This document shows, piece after piece, positions 1 through 7,909 of a stretch of DNA of 12,480 nt. This DNA comes from Clostridia bacterium. Its GTDB lineage: Bacteria > Bacillota_A > Clostridia > Oscillospirales > CAG-272. The notes beneath the pieces were generated by a model. It saw nothing but the letters and a program-made list of their open reading frames with translations. It was not told the origin of the DNA and did not search any database. How positions within the stretch are numbered: the stretch's first letter is position 1; each line of letters opens with the position of its first letter. Made by a program: the position numbers and the translations under genes. The stretch spans positions 1-12,480 of the forward strand of contig JAFUQY010000231.1 of the NCBI GenBank assembly GCA_017472105.1. The letters run 5' to 3'.

Positions 1-1504
1 CACCGCGTCCCACAACAAAGTTCGCACTCTTGAGCCACGTGGACAGCGCGATGCGGACATTGTCGGACTTCTCGATCACAAGCTCGTTGCCGTACTCGTC
101 GATGATGGTCATTTCGGTGACGTAGGTGGAGTTGTCTCCGTATCCCGTGATCTCGATTTCCTCAACGTCGCCTTCGATTTCGTCGTATCCGAGGTTGTTC
201 AGACGTGTCGTGATCTCCTCAGGAGAAGCCTCAACAATCCAGAAGCCGTTGTTGTGTACCATGTAGTTTTCCCACGGAGTTTCCATCGCCTGCAAATAGG
301 GGATGTCCTGCCCCCATGCATCCGCCGCACTGACGGTCACGCCGCCCATGGAAGACGCGTAGTATGCGGTAACGATCTCGTCGTCGTAGGTCATAACCAT
401 GCCTTCCGTGTCGAGTACGGCCTCCAGAACCCGGTCGTTGATCTTGCCGGCGCCCTTGTAAACCTGACAGTCCGTGGTGTTGCACAGGTCGAAGCCGTAG
501 GAGCTGTGCTTGTTCAGATGCGTCAGGGTATAGGATCGGACGGTGACGGCAAATGCCTTCTGTGTCTCGATCGGCCAGGAATTGGAGGTTTCATAGGGCA
601 GAACGCCTGCGACATACGCTTCCAGCGGCAGGATGTTCACCAGCTGAACGCCGTCCACTTCCCCGTTGTTGTACCGGCTGAAGCAGAACACGCCGTCGTA
701 CTGATTGCCCGCAGGTGTGGTGATGTATGTATTGCCGTTGTCGTCCTCCATCCCCATCAGTCCGAGCTCTGTTTCCCCGCCGCAGTCGTATTCAAAGAGG
801 ATTTCGTCGTAATCGGGTGCGAGAACGGACACACAGGTGCGCGCGGGAGAAACAATGCTGACGTACTCGTCGTCATAGATTTCCGCAACGTCGTCGAAAT
901 AATCCTCGGCTTCCTCGTAGGAGGCAAAGGATCCGATGCGGAGCGCGTATCCGGTGTAGATGTAGGACGGAATGATGTACAAACCGAGGCGGTGAATCTT
1001 CCGCTGGGTGTCGTCGATCAGCTCTTCCAGCTCTTCCCGGTCCAGATGATCCGCATCCACCTGAATGTGATAGCCGCCGATGACGGTTTCGTCTTCATCC
1101 TCGGCGATGAGGTAGGTCATGTAGGTCTTGGAGAGGTTGTCGTCCGCAGTGCAGGAGATCTTCGTTTCGTCGATTTCCCAGATTTCCTCGAACTCCTTGT
1201 CGCCGTCGGTTTCCTGAATGCCGACGATGTAGCCCTCTTCCGTAGTGGTCTGGAATCCCGTTGTCAGGTTGCTGCCGAACATCAGACCCACGCTAATCAG
1301 AACATCCCCGCTGTTCTTGAGCGAGGATGTGTCGATGACTTCGATCTGTTCGGTTTCTTCCGCAGATACTGCCGTCACCAGATAATAGATGGTTGAATAA
1401 GCCATGCCGGCGATCATGAGGAATGCGAGAATCGACGCGACAACGCGCACGGTCATCTTCTTCCGTCTTTCGCTGCGGGAAATGGCGGTTTTATCCTTCG
1501 ACAA
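1..1504 (-). CDS. SpoIID/LytB-domain cell-wall protein with SPOR-like region (C-terminus beyond window)
   Basis: 501 residues are visible; the gene continues past the left edge. A basic N-terminus (SERRKK, about residues 11-16) precedes one hydrophobic segment (about 19-41), so the protein is probably a membrane-anchored or secreted envelope protein. A SPOR-like stretch begins near residue 186 (YALRIGSFASYEEAEDYF). The SpoIID/LytB domain starts near 285 (VNILPLEAYVAGVLPYE); E305 lies where the catalytic Glu of SpoIID lytic transglycosylases is found. H329/H333 and the C341-x4-C346 pair resemble the His/Cys region reported for clostridial SpoIID. The family's C-terminal GHGxGxSQ-type motif would fall just outside the window. 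Known SpoIID enzymes cleave glycan strands stripped of stem peptides. The TTG start is chosen because AAGGGGG lies 9 bases upstream; the first ATG (1456) lacks such a site. It overlaps the upstream gene by 14 bases, suggesting translational coupling. It is not in the usual spoIID neighbourhood, so a sporulation role is unproven. Confidence 0.87.
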   Translation of the reverse strand, partial: MSKDKTAISRSERRKKMTVRVVASILAFLMIAGMAYSTIYYLVTAVSAEETEQIEVIDTSSLKNSGDVLISVGLMFGSNLTTGFQTTTEEGYIVGIQETDGDKEFEEIWEIDETKISCTADDNLSKTYMTYLIAEDEDETVIGGYHIQVDADHLDREELEELIDDTQRKIHRLGLYIIPSYIYTGYALRIGSFASYEEAEDYFDDVAEIYDDEYVSIVSPARTCVSVLAPDYDEILFEYDCGGETELGLMGMEDDNGNTYITTPAGNQYDGVFCFSRYNNGEVDGVQLVNILPLEAYVAGVLPYETSNSWPIETQKAFAVTVRSYTLTHLNKHSSYGFDLCNTTDCQVYKGAGKINDRVLEAVLDTEGMVMTYDDEIVTAYYASSMGGVTVSAADAWGQDIPYLQAMETPWENYMVHNNGFWIVEASPEEITTRLNNLGYDEIEGDVEEIEITGYGDNSTYVTEMTIIDEYGNELVIEKSDNVRIALSTWLKSANFVVGRG

Positions 1505-2027
1505 TGGTATAGTCCCCCTTCACCATGAAAAATACGCTTTCAGTCTGAGCAAGAACACCGCGTCCGTCGCCTCTCGGGATCAGGCACATGTGATTCTTGG
1601 TCAGATATTCGCCGTTGTAAATCTCGGCACCCACGGTGTAGTTGGAAATGCCCTGCGTGGGGTCGGGTGCAATGCAGGTTGCCTGTCCGGCGCGGAGCAT
1701 GATGTCGCACGCGGATACCGCGTAAAGCGCGTCGCCGTAGTGAAGCTCAACGACATCGTAGTGTTCCACAACGGTCGGCGTCACAACCTCAGCTTCGGTT
1801 TCGGGATACCAGATATCCTCGCCGCGGGAGTCATCCAGACGTGCTTCCAGCGCTTCCAGACGTTCGTCCACTTCGTCGAGCAGTTCAACCTTGAAAATAT
1901 TGGTCAGGTATGTCAGGGTAATCAGCGGGTTTTCGGAGCTGTCATATGCCGCGCCGACCGCGATTCCCAAAGCGGAAACCACAGCCAGAGCAGCCGCAAA
2001 TCCCGCAATCAATTTTTTGTTTTTCAT
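1491..2027 (-). CDS. Small exported protein of unknown function, first gene of two-gene envelope module
   Basis: 178 residues. The ATG at 2027 is chosen because AAAGG lies 8 bases upstream and it places a signal peptide at the very N-terminus (KNKK, then a hydrophobic run to about residue 25; likely cleavage near A26/A27). The longer reading from 2081 would begin at the promoter's -10 element and is not credible. After the signal come a conserved-looking patch (NPLITLTYLTNIF, 33-45) and a short heptad-like helix (VDERLEALEARL, 53-64). The C-terminal part (about 90-178) is beta-rich in appearance, with NH at 145-146 and PRGDGRG at 151-157. From memory, similar exported proteins occur across Clostridia without an assigned function; I do not recognise a named family. 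It is cotranscribed and overlaps by 14 bases with the SpoIID/LytB-domain gene, so a cell-envelope role beside that protein is inferred only. Confidence 0.8.
   Translation of the reverse strand: MKNKKLIAGFAAALAVVSALGIAVGAAYDSSENPLITLTYLTNIFKVELLDEVDERLEALEARLDDSRGEDIWYPETEAEVVTPTVVEHYDVVELHYGDALYAVSACDIMLRAGQATCIAPDPTQGISNYTVGAEIYNGEYLTKNHMCLIPRGDGRGVLAQTESVFFMVKGDYTIVEG
1513..1520 (-). promoter_or_regulatory. Ribosome binding site deciding the TTG start at 1504
   Basis: On the minus strand AAGGGGGA lies inside the 3' end of the preceding gene, about 8-9 bases before TTG at 1504. This favours TTG over the downstream ATG at 1456 and adds 16 basic, polar residues before the membrane segment. 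Confidence 0.7.
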
Positions 2028-2072
2028 AATATCAGCCTTTAAGTATAATTTCGTCGGTAGTCCCACCCGTAT

Positions 2073-2101
2073 ATTATACACGGATTGCTTACAAAAAGCA
2101 A
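2073..2101 (-). promoter_or_regulatory. Sigma-A type promoter for the exported protein/SpoIID-like pair
   Basis: On the minus strand the -35 TTGCTT (2096-2101) is followed by a 17-base spacer and a perfect -10 TATAAT (2073-2078). Transcription would start near 2066, giving a leader of about 40 bases before the ATG at 2027. The -35 is inside a 7-bp inverted repeat (2084-2102). Confidence 0.78.
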
Positions 2102-2102
2102 T
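2084..2102. repeat. Perfect 7-bp inverted repeat overlapping the -35 element
   Basis: ATTGCTT (2084-2090) and AAGCAAT (2096-2102) are exact reverse complements around a 5-base centre. One arm covers the -35 box and the other lies in the spacer, the layout expected of a repressor operator; it is not followed by a T-run, so it is a poor terminator for the gene ending at 2167. Confidence 0.45.
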
Positions 2103-2166
2103 AGGAGCGGAACATCCCGACGAAAATTTACATTTGGTTTGCTTTATTGGAAAATTCTGCAGCGGA

Positions 2167-4389
2167 TCAGCCCAGTTTCAGCTGCTCTGCGGGCTTTTTC
2201 AGAGCGATACCCGTTGCGGGGATTTTATTCTTCCGGCATCCGTCGGATTTTTCCTTATCAATCTTATCGCCGAAGGTGACGTTTGTGACCTTGAGCCCTT
2301 CCTTCATATTGAAGAGAATGACGCCGGCGGAGGATCGGGTGGTCTTCTTCGGAATCAGGTTCGAGTTGATTAGAATGCCCTTGCCCGCGCTGTTTTCGAT
2401 GAAGATATCCATCGGCTCGTGCTCGTAGATGACTGCCGCGATGGGAGACGCATCGGAGAACGCACCGGTCAGCTTGCGGCGGTTGGTCTTGGTTTCGTAC
2501 GCGGTTACGGGAATCTTGACGCCCTTGCCGTTCTCGAAGAGGAAGATGATGCTGTCGTTCTCATTGTATTCCGTGAGCGCCTTCATCATCACGGGCTTTT
2601 CGTCCTCTTCAAATCCGAGCTTGACGGAGATGAACTCGCCGAGCGCGGACGCCTTGACGGGATCCATGTCAGCCGCCTTGCACTTGTAGCACTGTGCCTT
2701 GTCGGTGAAGAAGATCAGCTCGGCGCGGTTTTCGGTTTCCTCGGAGTTGGCAATCTCGTCGCCGTCCTTGAGCTTCTGCTCGTCCGCACGCATCAGGGAC
2801 TGCATCGTGATCTTCTTGAAGTAGCCTTCCTTGGAGAGCACGACGAAAATGGGGTAATTTTCAACCTCATCCTCCTCGGGCACATCCGTAATTGCGTCGT
2901 CAACGGTAATCAGCTGGGTCTTTCTCGGCTTGCCGTACTTTTTCTTCACGGCGGCGAGCTGCTTGGCGATGACATCCTTGAGCTTGATATCGTCCTCGAT
3001 GATTGCTTCCAGCTCGGCGATTTCCTTCTGGAGCGCTTCGATTTCACGGATCCGTTCGAGGATGTATTCGCGGTTGAGATGGCGCAGCTTGATTTCCGCG
3101 ATGTATTCCGCCTGAATTTCGTCGATCGAGAAGCCGTCCATGAGGCGCGGTACGACCTCGGATTCCTTTTCGGTTTCGCGGACGATCCTGATCGCCTTGT
3201 CGATATCGATGAGGATTTTGCCGAGACCGATGAGCAGGTGGAGCTTGTCCCGCTTCTTGCCCAGTTCAAACGTCAGCTCACGTCTCACGCAGCCCATGCG
3301 GAAGCGGATCCATTCCAGAAGAATGTCGCGCACGCCGAGGAGCCGCGGAGTACCGTCGATGATGACGTTGAAGTTGCACGCAAAGCTGTCCTCGAGCGTG
3401 GTCTGCTTGAAGAGCTTCGCCATAAGTGCGTCGGCATCGGTTCCGCGGCGTACGTCGATCGTCAGCTTGAAGCCGGAGAGGTCGATTTCGTCGCGGATAT
3501 CGGTGATTTCCTTGAATTTGCCTTCCTTGAGAAGATCCGTCACGCGCTTGATGATGACTTCGAGTGCGGTGGAATACGGGATCTGCGTGATTTCGATGAT
3601 GCCGTTCGCCTTGTCGTAGTTATAGCGCGCGCGCATCTTGAAGCTGCCGTAGCCGGTTTCGTAGATCTTCTTCATCTGCTCGCGGTCGTAGATGAGGAAT
3701 CCGCCGCCGGCAAAGTCGGGAGCCTTGATGAGGTCAAGCAGCTTGTCCACGGAGGTCTTGGGATTCTTCAGGAGCGCAATGGTGCCGTCGCAGATTTCGC
3801 CCAGATTGAACGACGCAATGGACGAGGACATACCGACGGCGATCCCCATGTTCGGAGACACGAGGATGTTCGGGAAGGATGTCGGCAGAAGGACGGGTTC
3901 GGTCTTGGTGTTGTCGTAGTTCGGCACCATTTCGACCGCGTCCTTGTCAATGCCGCCGAAGACTTCCGCGCAGATGGGTTCGAGCTTGACTTCGGTATAA
4001 CGCGGTGCGGAGCATGCCATGTCGCGGCTGTACTGCTTGCCGAAACCACCCTTGGAGTCGACAAAGGGATGCAGGAGAGCCTCGTGGTCGCGGGACAGAC
4101 GTACCATGGTGTCGTAAATCGCAGCGTCGCCGTGGGGATGGTACTGCATGGTCGCACCGACAACGTTCGCACTCTTGGTACGCGCGCCGGTCATCAGACC
4201 CTGCTTGTACATCGTGTAGAGCACCTTGCGCTGGGAGGGCTTGAATCCGTCGATTTCGGGAATCGCGCGGGATACAATAACCGTCATCGCGTACGGCATG
4301 AAGTTTTTCTCAATGGTTTCGGTGATGATCTGATCGGTTATCACCGCAGGGGTCGTGATTTCAGGTTCAGTTTTCTTCTTTCTCGCCAT
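2167..4389 (-). CDS. parC: Type IIA DNA topoisomerase subunit A (ParC/GyrA-like)
   Basis: 740 residues, full length for this family. It is the breakage-reunion subunit of a type IIA topoisomerase, which passes one duplex through a transient double-strand break with ATP supplied by a GyrB/ParE partner. The winged-helix region carries YHPHGDAAIYD (83-93) and APRYTE with the catalytic Tyr at 131 and the neighbouring Arg at 130. A tower region follows, then a charged coiled-coil (about 440-500) and a C-terminal beta-pinwheel with recurring blades (IFVVLSKEG, IIFLFENGKG, DIFIENSAGKG). The QRRGGKG-type GyrA box needed for gyrase supercoiling is absent, which favours a topoisomerase IV-like (ParC) enzyme. 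A89 lies where quinolone-sensitive enzymes have Ser. The ATG follows the GH125 stop by 9 bases and AAGGA overlaps that stop, so the two are translationally linked. No parE-like partner gene is adjacent. Gyrase-like function cannot be excluded from sequence alone. Confidence 0.93.
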   Translation of the reverse strand: MARKKKTEPEITTPAVITDQIITETIEKNFMPYAMTVIVSRAIPEIDGFKPSQRKVLYTMYKQGLMTGARTKSANVVGATMQYHPHGDAAIYDTMVRLSRDHEALLHPFVDSKGGFGKQYSRDMACSAPRYTEVKLEPICAEVFGGIDKDAVEMVPNYDNTKTEPVLLPTSFPNILVSPNMGIAVGMSSSIASFNLGEICDGTIALLKNPKTSVDKLLDLIKAPDFAGGGFLIYDREQMKKIYETGYGSFKMRARYNYDKANGIIEITQIPYSTALEVIIKRVTDLLKEGKFKEITDIRDEIDLSGFKLTIDVRRGTDADALMAKLFKQTTLEDSFACNFNVIIDGTPRLLGVRDILLEWIRFRMGCVRRELTFELGKKRDKLHLLIGLGKILIDIDKAIRIVRETEKESEVVPRLMDGFSIDEIQAEYIAEIKLRHLNREYILERIREIEALQKEIAELEAIIEDDIKLKDVIAKQLAAVKKKYGKPRKTQLITVDDAITDVPEEDEVENYPIFVVLSKEGYFKKITMQSLMRADEQKLKDGDEIANSEETENRAELIFFTDKAQCYKCKAADMDPVKASALGEFISVKLGFEEDEKPVMMKALTEYNENDSIIFLFENGKGVKIPVTAYETKTNRRKLTGAFSDASPIAAVIYEHEPMDIFIENSAGKGILINSNLIPKKTTRSSAGVILFNMKEGLKVTNVTFGDKIDKEKSDGCRKNKIPATGIALKKPAEQLKLG

Positions 4390-4398
4390 AATCGTTCC

Positions 4399-5688
4399 TT
4401 AGTTACAGTGTGATGCGGTATGAATGACAAATTCCGCGAAAATCGAGTTTGCCCATGCGAACCATTCGCGGGTGAATTTGTCGGGATTGTCCACGTGGAA
4501 GCCTTCGTGCATCAGTCCGGTTCCGGCGGTGGTGGTTTCAAACAGGTCGAGCAGGCAGTTCAGCTCCTCGGGATCGGTGGTGGTCAGACCCTGCATTGCG
4601 AGGGATACATGCCAGATGTAGTTCTTCGGCGTGTGCGGGCTTCCGATTCCCTTTGCCGCAGTTCCTTCAAAGTAGTAGGGATTTGCGGGAGAGAGGATGA
4701 AGCGGCGGGTGTTCGCATAGATTTCGTCGTCCGCGGCGCAGTATCCGAGATAAGGCAGGGATAAGAGGCTCGGCACGTTCGCGTCGTCCATGAGGTTGTG
4801 GTTTCCGAGTCCGTCGGTTTCATACGCGTAGATTCTGCCGAATTCGGGATGCTCCACGGTCGCGTACTTCTCAATACCGGCGTCGATTTCCGCTTTCAGC
4901 TTTGCAGCGCGCGCTTCGAGTTCCCCGTCGTTCCAGATTTCGCGTGCGATTTCGGTCATGAAGCCGAGGATCACGGACGCGAACATCTCGGACGGAATGA
5001 GGTAGTGGTAGTCGCACGCGTCGTCGCTCGGACGGAATCCGGACCAGGTCATGCCGGTGTATGCGACAGGTGTTCCCTTGCCGTCGTTCCTGAGGGTATC
5101 GGTCGGCGGGCAGTTGGTGCGGGTGAACCAGTATTTCGACTTTTCGGCATGGTACTGCTCGGTTTCAAAGGTATCAAGCACGGTTTCGCATGCCTTTTTG
5201 AAGGTTTCGTCGAGATGATCGGCAGTTCCGGACGCCTTCCAGAAGTGGTACGCCAGATTCACGGGATAGCACAGGGAGTCCACCTCGTACTTGCGTTCCC
5301 ATGCCATGGGGTTGTTGTTTTCGGTCCTGTCGGAAAGTCCCCAGTGGGTCAGCTCGTCCCCGGTTCGGTTGAACGCGTTTGCGTAGGGGTCGTTGATGAT
5401 GCACAGCGCCTGACGCTTGACAAGGCTTGCCACAAGGGAGCGGATTTCGGGGTCATCCTTCGTCAGCGGGAGATAGTGACGCACCTGCGCGGAGGAATCG
5501 CGGAGCCACATTGCGGGAATATCGCCGGTAATGACGAACGCGCCGTTTTCATCCAGCTTGACGGTGGTTTCGATGGTGTTGAGGTAGGTTGCGGGAAACA
5601 TTTCAGCAATCTTCGGTCTGCCCATCGCGACGAGCTTTGCCTGAATGTCCGCAACATATGCTTTCATTTTTGCGGTTGTCAGAGACAT
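4399..5688 (-). CDS. GH125 exo-alpha-1,6-mannosidase, cytoplasmic
   Basis: 429 residues, the usual length of glycoside hydrolase family 125, metal-independent inverting exo-alpha-1,6-mannosidases that trim mannose from glycans. Family landmarks in order: DIPAMWLRDSSAQVR (56-70), YEVDSLCYPV (134-143), FRPSDDACDYHYLIPSEMF (218-236), DDANVPSLLSLPYLGY (301-316) and MHEGF..FTREWFAWANS (393-415). D222 and E395 match the acid and base of the characterised Streptococcus pneumoniae enzyme (D220, E393) at a constant offset of two; this assignment comes from memory of that enzyme. There is no signal peptide, so it should act on imported oligosaccharides in the cytoplasm. The ATG has GAGGT 6 bases upstream. 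It lies 52 bases after the Sua5-type gene and 9 bases before the topoisomerase gene; no sugar transporter or mannose gene is nearby, so its substrate source is not shown by context. Confidence 0.93.
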   Translation of the reverse strand: MSLTTAKMKAYVADIQAKLVAMGRPKIAEMFPATYLNTIETTVKLDENGAFVITGDIPAMWLRDSSAQVRHYLPLTKDDPEIRSLVASLVKRQALCIINDPYANAFNRTGDELTHWGLSDRTENNNPMAWERKYEVDSLCYPVNLAYHFWKASGTADHLDETFKKACETVLDTFETEQYHAEKSKYWFTRTNCPPTDTLRNDGKGTPVAYTGMTWSGFRPSDDACDYHYLIPSEMFASVILGFMTEIAREIWNDGELEARAAKLKAEIDAGIEKYATVEHPEFGRIYAYETDGLGNHNLMDDANVPSLLSLPYLGYCAADDEIYANTRRFILSPANPYYFEGTAAKGIGSPHTPKNYIWHVSLAMQGLTTTDPEELNCLLDLFETTTAGTGLMHEGFHVDNPDKFTREWFAWANSIFAEFVIHTASHCN

Positions 5689-5740
5689 GATGTTACCTCG
5701 TATTTATATCAATGTTGTTTGTTTTCGTGTCTCAAAAGTA

Positions 5741-6787
5741 TCACTTGCTGTCGCGCAGTTTGGTGATTCTGCATCCCGCGGCACGTACGATGCGGTTGTA
5801 CACGGCGAGATATTCCCCGGATTTCGGCGGGCATCTGACGTAGACGGTGTCAAGACCCAGCTCGTCCGCATTCCGGAGAAGCGTGAACAGGCTGTGGCTC
5901 AGCTGGGATGCGCTGTCGGTCTCGCCCGTGATAAGCATGATGCCGCCTTCGTAGAGATGCGCTTCGTCCGCGGGAGTGAAGACGCCGTACTTCCCGGATG
6001 CGCAGTGATTGACATGATCCGCGAAGACGTTCAGCGGCGCGTCGATGAGGATGACCTCGGCTGTGGGTGAGTAGTGCTTGTACTTCATGCCGGGGGATTC
6101 GGGATTTTTCTCGTCCACGAGCGTGGGTTCGATGACGGCGGGCGAGATCGTGACTTTGCCGCACACGTCCGCGAGCATGTCTTCGGTGACTGCTCCGGGT
6201 CTGAGGATGGTACATCCGTCGCCGGTGAGCTTGATGACGGTGGATTCCATGCCGATTTCGCATTCACCGCCGTCGATAATCATGTCGATTTTGCCGTCCA
6301 TGTCCGCCTTGACGTGGTGCGCATTGGTCGGAGACGGAAAACCGGAACTGTTCGCACTGGGCGCGGCGATGGGATGACCGGATACCTCAATCAGGCGGTG
6401 TGCGATCGGATGCGCCGGGCACCGGAATGCCGCAGTCGGACCGCCCGCCGTGACGGTATCGGGAATGATCGGTTTCTTCTGTAAAATAATGGTCAGCGGG
6501 CCCGGCATGAATTTTTGCGCCAGACGGTAATACAGCTCCGTCGTTTCGGCGTAGAGTTCCGCGTCCTCGGGCTTTGCGATGTGCACGATGAGCGGATTGT
6601 CCGCCGGTCTTCCCTTTGCTGCGTAGATTTTTTTTGCGGAGCCGTCGAGAAGTGCGCTCCCGGCAAGTCCGTAGACCGTTTCCGTCGGGATCGCGACCAG
6701 TCCGCCGGATCGGATCACTTCCGCAGCTTTCGCGATGATGCCTTCGTCCGCGTCGGTTCCGGTGATAGTCAGAAATTCAGTGGTCAT
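5741..6787 (-). CDS. ywlC: L-threonylcarbamoyladenylate synthase (Sua5/YwlC type)
   Basis: 348 residues. It makes threonylcarbamoyl-AMP from threonine, bicarbonate and ATP, the first step of the t6A37 modification in tRNAs reading ANN codons; TsaB/TsaD/TsaE complete it. The N-terminal YrdC domain (about 10-205) shows GGLVAIPTETVYGLAGSAL, KIYAAKGRPADNPL, FMPGPLTIIL and APSANSSGFPSPT. A linker with SPGMKYKHYSP (about 231-241) leads to the C-terminal Sua5 domain (about 240-340), so this is the long Sua5 form rather than single-domain TsaC. GGAGG stands 4 bases before the ATG. It follows prfA by 12 bases. In many Firmicutes prmC sits between or beside these two genes; it is missing here. The symbol follows the Bacillus name; tsaC2 or sua5 would also be used. 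Confidence 0.95.
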   Translation of the reverse strand: MTTEFLTITGTDADEGIIAKAAEVIRSGGLVAIPTETVYGLAGSALLDGSAKKIYAAKGRPADNPLIVHIAKPEDAELYAETTELYYRLAQKFMPGPLTIILQKKPIIPDTVTAGGPTAAFRCPAHPIAHRLIEVSGHPIAAPSANSSGFPSPTNAHHVKADMDGKIDMIIDGGECEIGMESTVIKLTGDGCTILRPGAVTEDMLADVCGKVTISPAVIEPTLVDEKNPESPGMKYKHYSPTAEVILIDAPLNVFADHVNHCASGKYGVFTPADEAHLYEGGIMLITGETDSASQLSHSLFTLLRNADELGLDTVYVRCPPKSGEYLAVYNRIVRAAGCRITKLRDSK

Positions 6788-6799
6788 AACGCCTCCGGT

Positions 6800-7885
6800 T
6801 TATTTTGACGGATCGGTAAATTCGCCGTTCTTCAGCTTTTCCGCGGTGTCTGCGGTTGCGAGTGCGTCGATCATGCCGTCGATGGCACCGTTGAGGAAGC
6901 TCTCGAGAGAGTAGATCGTGAAGCCGATGCGGTGGTCGGTGACGCGTCCCTGCGGGTAGTTGTACGTGCGGATGCGCTCGCTTCGGTCACCGGTGCCGAC
7001 CTGGGATCTGCGTTCGCTGGCGATTTTCTCGTTCTGCTCGCGTGTCTTCATGTCGAACAGCTTCGCGCGGAGCAGCTTCATCGCCTTGTCGCGGTTCTTG
7101 AACTGGCTTCGCTCGTCCTGACATTCGATGACGATGCCCGTGGGCTTGTGGATCATACGGATGGCAGATTCGGTTTTGTTGACATGCTGACCGCCGGCGC
7201 CGCTGGATTTGATGGTTTCAATCTCAAGATCGTTCTGGTTGATCTCAATCTCAACGTCCTCTGCTTCGGGCAGAACGGCAACCGTCGCTGTGGAGGTGTG
7301 GATTCTGCCGGAGGTTTCCGTTTCAGGCACGCGCTGGACACGGTGAACGCCGCTCTCGTACTTGAATCGGGAATACGCGCCGTCGCCGGTCACCATGAAC
7401 GTGATTTCGCGGAATCCGCCGAGCCCGGTTTCGTTGAAGCTGACGGTTTCGGTTTTGTAGCGCATGGTATCGGCGTACATGGAGTACATCCGGTACAGGA
7501 CACCCGCAAACAGAGCCGCTTCGTCCCCGCCCGCACCCGCACGGATTTCGATCACGACGTTTTTCTCGTCCATGGGATCGCGCGGGAGAAGGAGGATTTT
7601 CAGCTCCTCTTCCAGTCTGGCGGTGTCGGCTTTGGCGGTTTTGTATTCCTCCTCGGCGAGCTCGTGCATCTCGGGATCGGATTCGGTTTCCATCAGCTCC
7701 CGTGCACCTTCCGCGTCGGATACAGCCTTCTTGTATTCCCGGAATTTCTCGATGATGGGCGCGAGATTTGCCCGGTCCTTCATCAGCGCGGTATATTTTT
7801 CGATATCCGACATGACGTCGGGATTGGCGAGATCCGCCTCGATGGATTCAAATCGTTTTTCGGCTTCGTTCAGTCTCTCAAGCAT
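6800..7885 (-). CDS. prfA: Peptide chain release factor 1 (RF1)
   Basis: 361 residues, full length. RF1 recognises UAA and UAG in the ribosomal A site and triggers peptide release. Domain 1 is helical and charged (1-105). The stop-codon-reading tripeptide is PET at 187-189 within RVPETETSGRIHTSTATVAV; the PxT form separates RF1 from RF2 (SPF). The catalytic GGQ is at 231-233 in SSGAGGQHVNKTES. The segment SQVGTGDRSERIRTYNYPQGRVTDHR matches the conserved C-terminal core in two adjoining pieces. There is no internal frameshift. GGAAG lies about 6 bases before the ATG, and the gene begins 24 bases after eda. The methyltransferase PrmC, which modifies the GGQ glutamine, is not adjacent. Confidence 0.97.
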   Translation of the reverse strand: MLERLNEAEKRFESIEADLANPDVMSDIEKYTALMKDRANLAPIIEKFREYKKAVSDAEGARELMETESDPEMHELAEEEYKTAKADTARLEEELKILLLPRDPMDEKNVVIEIRAGAGGDEAALFAGVLYRMYSMYADTMRYKTETVSFNETGLGGFREITFMVTGDGAYSRFKYESGVHRVQRVPETETSGRIHTSTATVAVLPEAEDVEIEINQNDLEIETIKSSGAGGQHVNKTESAIRMIHKPTGIVIECQDERSQFKNRDKAMKLLRAKLFDMKTREQNEKIASERRSQVGTGDRSERIRTYNYPQGRVTDHRIGFTIYSLESFLNGAIDGMIDALATADTAEKLKNGEFTDPSK

Positions 7886-7909
7886 AGTTTTCTTCCAAAA
7901 AAGTGAATT

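Larger units (their letters stand above)
2049..2125. repeat. 9-bp inverted repeat flanking the promoter
   Basis: TTTCGTCGG (2049-2057) and CCGACGAAA (2117-2125) are exact reverse complements 59 bases apart, with the whole promoter between them. It may be chance: repeats of this size are expected a few times in 12 kb. Confidence 0.35.

Noticed and set aside
254..1396. 380-codon open frame on the plus strand
   Set aside because: Antisense to the SpoIID/LytB-domain gene, whose motifs are unmistakable on the minus strand.
2103..2166. Terminator after the topoisomerase gene
   Set aside because: No GC-rich stem followed by a T-run is visible. The 7-bp repeat at 2084-2102 lacks a T-run and overlaps a promoter.
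2419..4413. 664-codon open frame on the plus strand
   Set aside because: It is antisense to the whole topoisomerase gene, whose strand carries the family motifs. The long open frame follows from codon bias; its translation has no recognisable domain.
5689..5740. Promoter upstream of the GH125 gene
   Set aside because: TTGAGA and TATAAA are present but 21 bases apart, too far for a sigma-A promoter; read-through from ywlC is simpler.
6800..7885. Possible RF2 rather than RF1
   Set aside because: The tripeptide is PET (PxT), not SPF, and there is no programmed frameshift near the start.
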